Assembly: GCA_947172415.1 (NCBI GenBank)
Contig: OX359196.1
Location: 2,544,501-2,608,500 of the forward strand
From: Chondrosia reniformis
Taxonomy: Eukaryota > Porifera > Demospongiae > Chondrillida > Chondrillidae
Length of the DNA: 64,000 nucleotides
Reading direction: 5' to 3'
Under the pieces are notes generated by a model, which did not search any database, was not told the DNA's origin, and saw nothing but the letters and a program-made list of their open reading frames with translations. How positions within the stretch are numbered: the first letter of the stretch is position 1; every line of letters begins with the position of its first letter. Of the stretch, positions 1 to 14,864 are shown one piece after another. A program made the position numbers and the translations under genes.

Positions 1-2105
1 TAGTTGTATGTACTAGTTGTATATGCTAGTTACTAGGTGTTTGTACAAGTGGTGTGGGATAGTTAAATTTACTAGTTGAATGTACTTGTTTTGTGTTCAA
101 GTTGCATGTAATAGTTGTATATATTAGTTACTAGTTGTATGTACTAGTTGTATGTCCTAGTTGTGCGTAGAAGATGTCGGTTCTAGTGCTGGTTATACTA
201 CGTACTAGGTAGCTGCTAGTTTTATGCATTAGACAATAGTTGTATGTACTAGTTGTATGTACTAGCTGTGTGTACAAGATGTCGGTTGTAGTGCTGGTTA
301 TACTAGGTCCTAGGTGGGTGCTAGTTTTATGCACTAGATTATAGTTGTATGTACTACTTGTATGTACAAGTTACTAGTTGTATGTACTAGGTGTGTTAAA
401 AAGTTGTTGTATGTACAAGTTGTATGTATTAGTTGTATGTACTAGTTGTAAGTACTAGTTATATGCACTAGTTATATGTGTATGTACCAGTTATATGTAG
501 TGGTTGCGGGTACCAGTTATATGTACTAGTTGTAGGTACTAGTTGTATGTACTAGTTGTATGTACATGTTGTTTGAACTAGGTGTGTGTAAAAGTCATCT
601 GTACTTGTTGCATGTACTAGCTGTATATACTGGTCGTATGTTCTAGTAGTATGTTCTAGTTGATTGTACTAGTTGCATGTAATAGTTACTAGTTGTACGT
701 ACTAGGTATATGTACAAGTTGCATGTTCTAGGGGTATGAACTAGTTTTATGTACTCGTTCTATGTAATAGTTCTATGTACTAGTTGTAGTACTAGTTGTA
801 TATACTAGTTGTATGGACTATTTGCATGTGCTAATTTCATGTACTAGTTGTATGTACTAGTTGTATGTTCTCGTTACTAGTTGCATGTACTAGTTGTATG
901 CACAAGTTGGATGTACTAACACTTGTTGTATTTACTAGTTGTGGGTTATTGTTGTATGTACTATTTCTATTTAGTAGTTTTATGTTCTAATTGTGTGACC
1001 TAGTTGTAGCACTAGTTGTATGTACTGGTTAAATTAAGTTTATGTTCTAGTTAAATTACTAGTTGGATTTATTGTTGTATGTGTTAGTAGTGTGTTCTAG
1101 TTGTATGTACTATTTATCTGTACTATTTATATGTGTTTTTACTGCTTATATGTATATACTAGTTGTATGCACTAGTTATATGTACTAGTGGTATGTAATA
1201 GTTACTAGTTGTATGAACTATGACCTAGTTGTATATGCTAGTGGTGTGTACAAGTTGTATGTACATGTTACTAGTTGAAGGTAAGTTATATACACAAGTT
1301 GTATGTACTGGCAATAGTTACATTTACGAGTTGCAGGTCCTAGTTGTAAGTACTTGTTGTATGTAGTAGTTGTATGTTCTAATTGTATGAACCAGTTGTA
1401 TATATGTCCCTTTTCTATGTACTAGTTGTATGTACTGGTGTCCAGTTGAATGTACTAGTTGTATGCACTAGTTGAACAAACTAGCATTAGTTATGTTTAC
1501 GAGTTGGAGGTACTAGCTGTATGTACTTGTTGTATGTAGTAGTTGTAAGTACTAACTGTATGTACTAGTTGTATATATGTATTATTTCTATGTACTAGTT
1601 GTATGTACTAGTTTCCAGTTGAATGTACTAGTTGTATGTACTAGTTTCCAGTTGAATGTACTAGTTGTATGAACTAGTTATAGGTTCTAATTGTATGCAC
1701 TAGTATTATGTACCATTTGCATGTACTAGTTGTATGCACTAGTTGTATGTACTAGCATTAGTTAAATTTTCCAGTTGTAGGACTAGTTGTATGTACTAAT
1801 TGTATGTAATAGCTGTATGTTCTAATTGAATGAACTTATCGAATGTATTGGTTGGATGTACTAGTTTTATACTTGTTGTATGAACTAGGTGTATGAACTA
1901 CTTGTTTGAACTAGTTATATGTACTAGTTGTATGTACTAGTTGTATGTTTATGTTCTTGTCATATCTTCTAGTTATAAGGACAAGTTTTAGTTGTATGTA
2001 CTAGTTTTTTATACTAACTGTGTATACTAGCTGTGTGTACTAGTTGTATGTACTAGTTGTATGTACTAGTTGAATATGCTAGTTACTAGTTGTTTGTACA
2101 AGTGG
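1..2105 (+). repeat. 13-bp satellite, forward orientation
   Basis: Tandem copies of a 13-bp unit reading GTATGTACTAGTT on the plus strand, with many substitutions and occasional shortened units. No open frame here is credible; the small frames seen are translations of the repeat. This is the only block in this orientation; every later block carries the reverse complement. Confidence 0.95.
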
Positions 2106-2302
2106 AGGAAGGTTTTTAAGTCCATTTTGTTTGTTCAATGTTCTACCCAAAGGAAGAGAAAGCTAGAAAACGAAAGCTACCCGAGCATCCGCCATTTTTT
2201 AACAGATATATAAATGTATATATTTACAAAACTACAAACAGGAAGCCATACGTTAACATAATTTCTGAAAACAATATAGGGGCCCTTGCGGCGTCCCAAT
2301 TA
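2106..2302 (+). mobile_element. 3' part of a small palindromic-end element
   Basis: Non-satellite sequence matching the 3' half of the complete copy at 41,168-41,534 (shared blocks: GTTTTTAAGTCCATTT, AACAGGAAGCCATA, TAACATAATTTCTGAAAAC). It ends in a degenerate GC-rich palindrome. It marks the exact place where the satellite changes orientation. No coding capacity. Confidence 0.7.
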
Positions 2303-3350
2303 GAGACAACTAGAACATACAACTAGCACATACAAATAGTACATACAACTAGTATATACTTACAGTTAGTGCATATAAATAGTACATACAACTAGTACAT
2401 ATAACTAGTACATTCAACAATTTCACAAAACTAGTAAATTCAACTAGTGAATATAACTAGTTACTAGTACATACAACTAGTACATACAACTAGTGCATAC
2501 AACTAGTATATATAACTAGTACATATAGCTAGCACATACAATGAGTACATATAACTAGTACATACATCAATTTCCCACAACTAGTACATAAAACTAATAT
2601 ATACATGGTACTAGTACATACAACTAGTACATATATCTAGGTACTAGTACACACAACTAGTACATATAACTAATACATACAACAATTTCACACAACTAGC
2701 ACATAAAACTAGTACATATTATTACATACAACTAGTACATACAACTAGTACATACAATTAGTAAATACAGATTGTTACTAATACATACACCTGGTACATA
2801 CAACTATTTCATACAACTGTTACATATAACCACTACATACAATTACTTACTAGTACTTACAACTAGTACGTACAATTAGGACATACAACTACTACATACA
2901 ACAAGTATATACAACTAGTCCCCACAACTAGTAAATACAGGTTGTTCCTAGTTCTTACTTGTATATACATCTGGTACATACAATTTTTACATACAACCAG
3001 AACATACAACTAGTACATTAATCTAGTAACTACAACTACTAAATATAACTAGTATACAAAATTACACACAACTATAACATACCAGTAGTACCTATAACTA
3101 CTTACAACTAGTACATACATCTAGTATAAAAAACTAGTACATAGAACTAGTTACTGCTACATACAACTAGTACATACAACTAGTAACTACAACTAGTAAA
3201 TATAAGTAATACATACAACAATTACACACAATTAGTACATAAAATTAGTTCATATAAATAGTACATAAAACTAGTAACTACAACAAGTAAATACATCTAG
3301 TTACTAGTACATACGAAAAAGACACACAACTAGTACATACAACTAGTATT
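2303..3350 (-). repeat. 13-bp satellite, reverse orientation
   Basis: Satellite reading ACATACAACTAGT on the plus strand. The stretch near 2,850-3,060 recurs almost verbatim near 6,040-6,250 and 10,010-10,140, showing higher-order duplication. Confidence 0.95.
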
Positions 3351-3596
3351 ACAGAAAAAAAAGAAATTTTCTACAAAAATAGTGAAGATGGCACAAAAAG
3401 CACATAAACAAGAAAGGGATGTTACACAGTGAAGCGTTAGCTATATATGCATGAATCATACAACACCCTTGCTTGGAGGATTCTTGCATAGCTAATGCTT
3501 CACTGTGTAACATCCCTTTCTTGTTTATGTGCTTTTGTGCCATCCCTACATCTTCACTGTTTCTGTAGAAAATTTTTATTTTTCTCTAGTTTCTGT
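3351..3596. repeat. Long near-perfect inverted repeat (hairpin)
   Basis: Left arm about 3,351-3,457 and right arm about 3,479-3,596 are near-complementary over roughly 105 bp, with a loop of about 21 nt. The arms share TTACACAGTGAAGC, ACATAAACAAGAAAGGG and the complementary forms; a few small indels separate them. A transcript would fold into a long double-stranded stem. It lies at the left end of a ~770 bp non-satellite insertion. It could be a fold-back element or a small-RNA precursor; sequence alone cannot decide. Confidence 0.8.
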
Positions 3597-4117
3597 TCTT
3601 TTTATGGAGCATAAGCTAGGAATTCGATTGTATTTAAACCCATTTTGATTTCGTAATCTTCGACTGAATGTGACGTCATTAAAATGGAGATTTATTGAGG
3701 TCTTGATTCTGGGGCCATGAAAACTGTCATACTCAATAATAGCGCTATCGCTCTCGCTTCTGCAAAAGAATACAGCTCGGAAAATTTGCAATCGTTTCGT
3801 TTAACAATTAGTCCAAAAGCTTATATAGTTTTTTAGTTATGGCTGACGAAGAAGAAGAAGAATGAGAATAAGTAGAAGAATACGAAGAAGACAAAAATGG
3901 GAATTTTTAAAGTTTATTATTTCGCCAGCGGGACATATTCACCTGCCTTTAAGGTCTATTTAGAGTATGTATATTGTATATTTGGTTATACATAACCTTG
4001 TTTTGTCAATTTTCGGCCTCTTTCGGGATTTTGCTCCTATACCGATGTATGGGGAAAAGGAAAAAACCACGTCATCCCTACATAGGGAGTACTACCGTAC
4101 TCGCTGATATTCTGAGG
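3597..4117. other. Unclassified non-satellite insertion
   Basis: Single-copy in the window. It holds a GA-rich stretch near 3,845-3,890 and no convincing gene. The boundary with the satellite on the right is abrupt (GGGTTACTAGTACATACA). Together with the preceding hairpin it may be one inserted unit. Confidence 0.4.
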
Positions 4118-7100
4118 GTTACTAGTACATACAACTAGTACATACAATTAGTACATACACTAATCCATAGAGCTAGTACATACAATTAGTACATAGAACT
4201 TATACATACAACTATATACTACTTACAACTAATACATACATATAGATACTAGTACATCCAACTTGTACATACAACTAGTATATGAAACTAGTAACTACTA
4301 CTAGTAAATAAAACTAGTACAAACAAACATTGCACACAACTAGTACATAGAAGTAGTACATATAACTACATTCAACTAGTTCAAACAGCGAATACGTAAA
4401 CTAGTAAAACAATTAGTACATAAAACTAGTCCATATAATACATAAAAAAATTTAAATACAGCTAGTACTTACAACTAGTATATAAATACCGACTGCCACT
4501 CCTTCATACACCTAGTACATACAGCTAATACATACAACTAGTACATACAACTAGTAAATACAACTAACTGCTAGTATATACTATTAGTACATAAAATTTG
4601 TACATTCAACTAGCACATACATCTAGTTCATACAACTAGTTCATATAATTATTGCATCCACTACTTACTAGAACACATATACAACAAGTACATACATCAA
4701 GTACATACATCTGGTTATTAGTACATACGAAAAATACACACAACTAGTACATACAAGTAGTACATATAACTACATACAATTAGTTCAAACAACTAGTACA
4801 TACAACTAGTATATTCTGATAGTTACTAGTACATACAACTAGTACATACAATTAGTACATACACTAGTCCATACAGCTAGTACATACACTTAGTACATAT
4901 AACTAGTACATAAAACTACTTACTATAACATATAAACAACTAGTACATAGAACTAGTACATACAAATAGTACATACAGCTCGTATATAAAACTAGGACAT
5001 AGAACTATTTTATACAACTAGTACATACAACTAGTTACTAGTACACACAACTAGTACATACAAAAAGTATATACAACTAATATATATAACTAGTACATAC
5101 AGCTATTACATACAACAAGTACATATAACTAGTACATGCAACTACTTACAAGTACAAAAACTAGAACATACAATTATGATATACAACTAGTACATATAAC
5201 AATTACATACAACAATTAAACACAACAAGTACATATAACTAGTACAGGCAACCATTTACTAGTACACAAAACTAGTATATATATACAATTAGTATATACA
5301 GCTAGTACATATAACTAGTACATACAATTACTACATACATTTAGTTATTAGTACATTCAACTACTACATAAAACTAGTAGCTACAAATTTAACTAGTATA
5401 CAAAAAATCCACACAACTTGTACATACAAGTAGTATATATAACTACATACAACTAGTACACGCAGCTAGTACATACAACTAGTTACCAGTACATACAACT
5501 AGTGAATACAACTATTATATACAACTATTGCATATAACTAGTACATACAGTAATTTCATACAACTAGTACATATAACTAGGACCTATAACTAGTATATAC
5601 AGCTAGTACATACAATTAGTCCATAAAACTAGTAAATACATCAATTTCCTGAAACTAGTACTAAAAACTAATACAGAGAACTAGTTCATACAACTAGTAC
5701 ATGCAACAAGGTACCAGTACATATATACAACTAATACATACAACTAGTACATACAACTAGTACATATAACTAGTATATACAGCTAGTACATACAATTAGT
5801 ACTTAAAACTATTAAATACATCAATTTCCTGCAACTAGTACTTAAAGCTAATAGAGAGAACTAGTTCATACACCTAGTACATACAACTAGTTACTTGTAC
5901 ATATATACAACTAATACATACAACTAGTACATACAACTAGTACATACAATTAGTAAATACAGATTGTTACTAGTACATACACCTGGTACATACAACTAGT
6001 TCATACAACTGTTACATATAACCAGTACATGCAACTACTTACTAGTACTTACAACTAGTACGTACAATTAGGACATACAACTACTACATACAACAAGTAT
6101 ATACAACTAGTCCCTACAACTAGTAAATACAGGTTGTTCCTAGTTCTTACACCTAGTATATACATCTGGTATATACAATTATTACATACAACCAGAACAT
6201 ACAACTAGTACATTAATCTAGTAACTACAACTACTAAATATAACTAGTATACAAAATTACACACAACTATAACATACCAGTAGTACCTATAACTACTTAC
6301 AACTAGTACATACATCTAGTATAAAAAACTAGTACATAGAACTAGTACATACAACCAGTACATACAACAATTTACTAGTATATACAATTAGTACAGACAA
6401 CTTGTACATATAACTAGTTACTGCTACATACAACTAGTACATACAACTAGTAACTACAAGTAATACATACAACAATTACACACAATTAGTACACACAATT
6501 AGTTCATAGTAACTACAACAAGTAAATACATCTAGTATACAAAATTACACACAACTATAATATACCAGTAGTACCTATAACTACTTACAACTAGTACATA
6601 CATCTAATATAAAAAACTAGTACATAGAACTAGTACATACAACCAGTACATACAACTATTTACTAGTATATACAATTAGTACAGACAACTTGTACATATA
6701 ACTAGTTACTGCTACATACAACTAGTACATACAACTAGTAACTACAACTAGTAAATATAAGTAATACATACGAAAAATACACACAACTAGTACATACAAG
6801 TAATACATATAACTATATACAACTAGTTCAAACAACTAGTACATACAACTAGTATATTCTTGTAGTTACTAGTACATACACCTAGTTCATACAATTAGTA
6901 CATACACTAGTCCATAGAGCTAGTACATGCAATTAGTACATAGAACTTATACATACAACTATATACTAATTACAACTAATACATACATCTAGATACTAGT
7001 AAATAAAACTTGTACATACAACTAGTATATACAACTAATTAATACATCTAGATACTAGTACATCCAACTTGTGCATACAACTAGTATATGAAACTAGTAA

Positions 7101-9066
7101 CTACAACTAGTAAACATAACTAGTACATACAAACTTTGCACACAACTAGTACATACAAGTAGTACATATAACTATATACAACTAGTTCAAACAACTAGTA
7201 CATACAACTAGTATAGTCTGATAGTTACTAGTACATACAACTAGTACATACAATTAGTACATACACTAGTCCATACAGCTAGTACATACACTTAGTACAT
7301 ATAACTAGTACATAAAACTACTTACTATAACATATAAACAACTAGTACATAGAACTAGTACATAGAACTAGTACATACAAATAGTACATACAGCTCGTAT
7401 ATAAACCTAGGACATAGAACTATTTTATACAACTAGTACATACAACTAGTTACTAGTACATATAACTAGTACATGCAACTACCTACAAGTACATACACTT
7501 AGAACATACAATTATGACATACAACTAGTACATATAACTAGTACAGGCAACCATTTACTAGTACATACAACTAGTATATACAATTAGTACATACAACTAG
7601 TACATAGAGCTAGTACATACAACTAGTACATACAATTACTACACACATTTAGTTATTAGCACATTCAACTACTACAACTAGTAGCTACAAATTTAACTAG
7701 TATACAAAAAATCAACACAACTTGTACATACAAGTAGTATATATAACTACATACAACTAGTACACGCAGCTAGTACATACAACTAGTTACCAGTACATAC
7801 AACTAGTACATACAACTAGTACATACAACCATTATATACAACTAGTTCATATAACTAGTACATACAGCTATTTCATACAACTAGTACATACAACTAGTAC
7901 ATATAACTAGTACATACAGCTAGTACCTACAACTAGTACTTATAAATAGTATATAAAACAATGTCACACAACTAGTATATACAACTAGTACATATAATTA
8001 TATACATACAACTAGTACCTACAACTAGTACACAGAATTAGTAAATACAGATTATTACTAACGCATACACTAGTACATACAATTAGTTCATACAATTATT
8101 ACAAATATCCAGTACATGCAACTAATTACTAGTACTTACCACTACTACATACAACTAGTACATAAAGTTAGTAAATATAGTTTGTTAATAGTACATACAC
8201 CTAGTACATACAACTAGTACATACAACTAATACATATAACTAGTACATTTGATAACTACATACAACTTCTACATATAATTAGTACATATAACAATTTCAC
8301 ACAACTAGTACATACAACTAGCACATATAATTACAAACAACTAGTACATACAACTAGTACATACAATATTAAAAAAAGATTGTTACCAGTACATACATCT
8401 AGTACATACAACTAGTTCGTACAACTATTACGTATAATAGTTGCTAGTACATATAACTAGTACATGGAACTAGTACATAGAACTAGTAGTTACAGATTGT
8501 TACTAGTACTTACACCTAGTACATACAACTAGTACATGCAACTACTTACTAGTACATAGAACTAGTACGTAAAATTATTACACACAACTAGTACATATAA
8601 CTAGTACATACAACAATTTCACACAACTAGTAAATACAACTGGGAAATACAATTAGTACATACAACTATGTACTAGTACATACAACTACTACATTCAACT
8701 AGTAAATACAGAGAGTTACTAGTAGATACACCTATTATATACAGCCAGTACACACAACTAGTACATATAACTAGTTCATACAACAAGTATATACAACAAG
8801 TACATACAACTAGTACATATAATTAGAACATGCAACTTTTACTAGTTCATTCAACTACTACATACAATTAGAACATCCAACTAATACATGCATCCAGTTC
8901 ATGCAAATAGCACATAAAATTAGTGCATTAAACTACATACCAGAACACATATACAACGAGTACATACAACTAACGACTAGTATATACAACTAGTATATGC
9001 AACAAGCTACTAGTATATACAACTAGTACTTAAAACTAGTACGTACAACAATTACACGCTACTAGT
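4118..9066 (-). repeat. 13-bp satellite, reverse orientation
   Basis: Contains recognisable higher-order blocks. For example the block around 4,730-4,960, with the landmark TATATTCTGATAGTTACTAG, recurs near 7,140-7,340, 11,570-11,760, 23,020-23,430, 29,000-29,200 and 29,760-29,960. Confidence 0.95.
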
Positions 9067-9522
9067 ATAATTTAACCCGGATAATCTGCCCCCGTCTAAT
9101 ACGCACAACCCCCCAATCGGTCTGAGTTCGTATTAAACGAATTCATTTACATACTAGAAGTATGTATGTAATCTGCCAACCGCCAAATCCACCATCCGCC
9201 ATTATTTTCTCGCCTCAATTGTACTTTGGTGTTTTAGGTGTTTTCCACTTTTGTAATCCGCCGCTTTCATCAACATTTTAATCGTACGAAATAAATCTTA
9301 GAGATTACCTCTAAACGTTCCAAAACTGACTTGAAAATTGCCCGATATGTGACTGTAAGAGGAAGAATTCGACGGCAACGCAAAAGTAAATATCGTTCAT
9401 CGTTTTATTTAGCTGGTTATAATTAGAATTGCATAATTACGATATTTGGCTAATCCACCAAACTCAATATTCTGCCAAAAAAGTGCTTGAACGAATTGTG
9501 GCCGATTTTCCCAGTTACACTG
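9067..9522. mobile_element. CAGTGTAAC-type MITE, copy 1 (left tip eroded)
   Basis: About 455 bp, non-coding, ending GTTACACTG before TA. The left tip is mutated (TAATTTAACCC instead of TACAGTGTAACCC). It is nearly the same sequence as the copies at 26,608 and 32,625. CAG...CTG termini with flanking TA are typical of pogo/Tigger-type (Tc1-mariner superfamily) elements. It shares its left satellite flank with copy 3. Confidence 0.8.
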
Positions 9523-12500
9523 TACATATAAGTACATACAACTATGTAATATTTACAACTAGTACTACAACTAGGACATAGTACTTGTACATATAACCTG
9601 TATATATAACTAGTACATACAAATAGTACATACAAATAGTCCATACAAGAAGTACATACAACTAATTAATACTATATAGAACTAGTACACACAACTGCTA
9701 ACTGCAACTAGTAAATATACTTAGTAGATACAAAAATTACACACACCTAGTACTTTCAACTAGTACATACAAATACTTCATAAAACTAGTAAATATAACT
9801 GGTACATACAACTCCATAATAGTACATACAACTAGTACATACAACTAGTACAAACAACTAGTACATATAACTAGTACAAACAGCTAGTACATACAACTAG
9901 TACATACAATTAGTAAATACAGATTTTTACTAGTACATACACCTGGTACATACAACTAGTTCATACAACTGTTACATATAGCCAGTACATGTAACTACTT
10001 ACTAGTACTTACAACTAGTACGTACAATTAGGACATACAACTACTACATACATCAAGTACATACAACTAGTCCCTACAGCTAGTAAATACAGATTGTTAC
10101 TAGTTCTTCCACCTATAATATACATCTGATACATACAATTATTACATACAACCAGAACATACAACTAGTATATGCAACAAGTATATATAACTAATACATA
10201 CCGCAATTTCACACAAATAGTAAATACAACTAGTACATATAATTGCTTACAACTAGTACATACAACTTGTAAATACAATTAGTAAATACAGATTGTTACT
10301 AGTACATACACCTAGTACATACAACTAGTACATACAACTAGTACATATAACTAGTAAACGCAAGTACTTACTAATACTTACATCTAGCACATACAGGTAC
10401 TACATACAACTACTACATAAAACTAGTACATAAAATAATTACAAACAACTAGTATATGCATACAACTATTACATATAACTACATACAACTAGTGCAAACA
10501 ACTAGTACATACAACCAGAACATACATCCAGTTACTAGTACATACAACCAGAACATGCCAGTAGTACCTATAACTACACACAACTAGTACATAAATCTAG
10601 TATAAAAAACTAGTACATAGAACTAGTACATACAACTAGTTACTAGTAAATACAATTAGTACAGGCAACTTCTAAATATAACTAGTACATAGAACAATTA
10701 CACACAACTTGTACACACAACTAGTACATACAACTAGTCCATACTACTAGTACATACAACAAGTACATACAAGTAGTACATACAACTAGTTACTACTACA
10801 TACAACTAGTACATACAACTAGTAACTACAACTAGTAAATAAAAGTAATACACACAACAATTACACACAATTAGTACATACAATTAGTTCATATAATTAG
10901 TACATAAAACTAGTAACTACAACTAGTAAATATAACTAGTACATACAAAAATTACACACAACTGGTACATACAAGTAGTACATATAACTACATACAACTA
11001 GTTCAAACTACTAGTATATAAAACTAGTAAAAACAACTAGTACATACAGCTTATGCCAAAAACTAGTACATAGAATAGGTACATCCAACAAATACATACA
11101 ACTAGTTACTAATATGTACAATTAGTATTTACAACTAGTACATACAACTAGTACATATAACTGGTACATACAGCTAGTACATACAACTAGTACATACAAA
11201 AAGTAGATACAACAATTACACACAACTAGTACATACAACTAGGCCATATAACTACATACAAATTGTCCATACAGCTAGTACTTAAAACTAGTAAATACAG
11301 ATTGTTACACCTTCATACACCTAGTACATACAACTAATACATACAACTAGTACATACAACTAGTAAATACAACTAGTAAATACAACTAACTACTAGTATA
11401 TACTACTAGTACATAAAATTTGTACATTCAAGGAGTACATACATCTAGTTCATAAAACTAGTACATATAACTAGTGCATCCAACCACTTACTAGAACACA
11501 TATACAACAAATACATACAACTAGCACATACAACTAGAACATTCAACAAGTATATACATCTAGTTACTAGTACATATGAAAAATACACACAACTAGTACA
11601 TACAAGTAGTACATATAACTACATACCACTAGTTTAAACAACTAGTACATACAACTAGTATATTCTGATAGTTACTAGTACATACAACTAGTATATACAA
11701 TTAGTACATACACTAGTCCATACAGCTAGTACATACAATTAGTACATATAACTAGTACATAAAACTACTTACTAGAACATATATACAACTAGTACATAGA
11801 ACTAGTCCATAGAACTAGTACATACAACTAGTACATACAACTAATGCATACATGTAGATACTAGTACATAAAACTTGTACATACTTCTAATATATACAAC
11901 TAATACATACATCTAGAACTAGTACATACAACTTGTACACACAACGAGTACATAAAACTAGTAACTACATCTAGTAAATATAACTAGTACATACAAAAAT
12001 AACACCCAACTAGTACATACAAGTAGTACATCTAACTACATTCCACTAGTTCAAACAACTAGTACATAAAACTAGTAAACAAAATTAGGACATACAGCTT
12101 ATGCATAATACTAGTACATAGAACTAGTAAATAGAACTTGTACATACAACTAATACATACAACTAGTCACTAGTATGTACAACTAGTGCATACAACTAGT
12201 ACATACAACTAGTACATATAACTGGAACATACAGCTAGAACATAAAACTAGTACATATAACAAGTAGATACAACAATTACACACAACTAGTACAAACCAC
12301 TAGTCCATATAACTACATACAAATTGTCCATACAGCTAGTTCTTAAAACTAGTAAATACAGATTGTTACTACTTCATACAACTAGTACATACAATTAATA
12401 CATACAACTAGTATATACAACTAGTAAATTCAACTAACTACTAGTACATACAACTACTACATAACATTAATTCATACAACTAGTACATACATCTAGTACA

Positions 12501-12633
12501 TACAACTAGTACATATAACTAGTGCACACAACTTCCTACAACACATATACAGCAAGTACATAAAACCTAGTACATAAAACTAGTACATACAACCAGTACA
12601 TTCAACTAATAAATACAACAAGCACATACATCT
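9523..12633 (-). repeat. 13-bp satellite, reverse orientation
   Basis: Continuous satellite. The block at 9,900-10,140 duplicates 5,940-6,140. It ends at the 11-bp target duplication of the Penelope-type end at 12,634. Confidence 0.95.
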
Positions 12634-12748
12634 ATCTTGGTAACGGTTCATCTTTTGACTGTGGTAGCGTCTCTAGACGCTCCCAAAGTCGAAAGATGAA
12701 CCGTTACACAGATAAGTTCGACGCAGTTAGAAGAAATCCTTATTCCAT
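12634..12748. mobile_element. Minimal head-to-head Penelope-like insertion
   Basis: A 115-bp insertion flanked by the direct repeat CACATACATCT (12,623-12,633 and 12,749-12,759). It starts ATCTTGGTAACGGTTCATC and runs into its own inverted copy, then adds the one-sided tail (AGTTCGACGCAGTTAG... to CCTTATTCCAT) seen at the right end of the larger Penelope-like elements. It is two 3' termini joined head to head with all coding sequence absent. Confidence 0.8.
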
Positions 12749-14470
12749 CACATACATCTAGTTACTAGTATATACAACTAGTACATAATACAAGTAACTT
12801 AAACTAGTAAATATAATTAGTGCTTACAAAAAATACACACAACTAGTACATACATGTAGTACATACAACTAAATACACCTAATTCAAACAACTAATACAT
12901 ACAACTAGTATATACTTAAAGTTACTAGTACATATAACTAGTACATACAACTTCTGCCTACAACTAGCACATAAAAATAGTACTCAGAACAAGTACATAC
13001 AACTATTACATGCAACTACCTAATAGAACATACAACTAGCACATAAAACTAGTACAGATAAGTACATACAACTAGTACATATAACTAGTATATACAACTA
13101 GTATATACATACAATTAGTACACACAACTAGTAAATATATATAACAACATACAACTACTACATACAACTAGTACATATAACTAGTACATACAACAATAGC
13201 ACACAACTAGTACACACAACCTGTACGTTTATATAACTAAATACAACAAGTACATAAAACTAGTAAATACAACAAGTACATACAACTGGTACTTACAACT
13301 AGTACATACATCTAGTAAATGCAACTATATATTACATACAACTAGTACTACAACTAGGACATAGAACTAGTACATACAAATAGTACATACAGCTAGCATA
13401 TAAAACTAGTACATAGAACAATTGCACACAACTAGTATATAAATAAACCTATTTACATAAAACTACATACAACAAGTATGTGCAACAAGTTACTAGTACA
13501 TCCAACTAGTACAAGTACATAAAATTAGTACATACAACTAGTTACTAGTATAATCCAACTAGTGCATATAGCTAGTACATCCAACTAGTACATATAACTA
13601 GTACATACAGCCAGTCCCTACAACTAGTACATATAACTAGTACATATAACAATTTCACACAACTAGTAAATACAACTAGTACATACAACAAGTACATACA
13701 ATATTTAAAAAAAGATTGTTACCAGTACATACATTTAGTACATATAACTAGTTCATACAAGTATTACGTATAATAGTTGCTAGTACATATAACTAGTACA
13801 TACAACTAGTACATAGAACTAGTACATAGAACTAGTAAATACAGATTGTTACTAGGACTTACACCTAGTACATACAACTAGTACATGCAACTACTTACTA
13901 GTACATAGAACTAGTACGTAATATTAATACACACAACTAGTAGATATAACTAGTACATACAACAATTACCCACAACAAGTATATACAACTATTACATACA
14001 ACTAGTACATTTAACTAGAACATGCAACTTTTACTAGTTCATTCAACTACTACATACAATTAGAACATCCAACTAGTTCTTGCATCTAGTACATACAACT
14101 AGCACATAAAATTAATGCATAAAACTACTTACTAGAACACATATACAACAAGTATATACAACTAGTACATACAACTAGTACATACAACTAGTACATACAA
14201 CTAGTACATACAAAAAAAACACACAACTAGTACATACAATTAGTATATATAATTATAAACAACTAGTACATACAACTAGTACATAGAACTAGTACATACA
14301 ACTAGTACATAGAACTAGTACATAGAACTAGTACATAGAAATAGTAAATACAGATTGTTACAAATACTTATACCTAGTACATACAACTAGTATATGTAAC
14401 TAGTTACTAGTACGTAGAACAAGTATGTAAAATTATTACACACAACTAGTACATATAACTAGTACATACA
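12749..14470 (-). repeat. 13-bp satellite, reverse orientation
   Basis: Continuous satellite. The block near 13,690-13,900 resembles 8,340-8,540 and 31,960-32,130. Confidence 0.95.
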
Positions 14471-14864
14471 AGTCAAGTCAAGTCAAGTATCTTATTTAGA
14501 CTGGGGAGGCCTTTAGCCATTGGCTACTATACTAGGCACCCAGTATTAAAATTGGGGGATGACAAAAATAGGGTAAGATGGGAATAAGAACATGAGGGGG
14601 AACAGCTGGTCGAAAATAAAAGGCCTAATTGTCATGTACAAGAAATAACTAGGGTGATAATAATACAGGAAATAATAAATACCAAATTTACAGGAAATGG
14701 GAGTGAGTATAATACATAAAAATAAATAAAATAAATTAATATAAATTAATAGGTTAAGTGTTTATAGAATTACCAGCAAGCACTGAGATCGTGGCCAGGG
14801 TTGAGGCTGTCTTTGCATCTGTAAGAAGTGATCTCCAGATGGAGGTGCCGCGGTAGGTGTAGGA
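14471..14864 (-). mobile_element. Probable 3' end of a non-LTR retroelement
   Basis: Non-satellite block beginning with AGTC/AAGTC pentamer repeats followed by ATCTTATTTAGACTGGGG. Read on the minus strand this gives an (ACTTG)n tail, a terminal microsatellite found on some LINE and SINE families. No reverse transcriptase is present. The assignment rests on the tail only and is tentative. Confidence 0.4.

Noticed and set aside
131-334. Small open frames within the 13-bp satellite (also at 9.5, 14.8, 15.1 and 27.1 kb), rich in Tyr/Val/Thr/Cys
   Set aside because: They are translations of the repeat unit; 13 is not divisible by three, so no stable protein repeat is encoded.
4118-9066. CRISPR-like look of short repeats with variable sequence between
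   Set aside because: The units are directly adjacent 13-mers with drift and no separate spacers, in a eukaryotic context.
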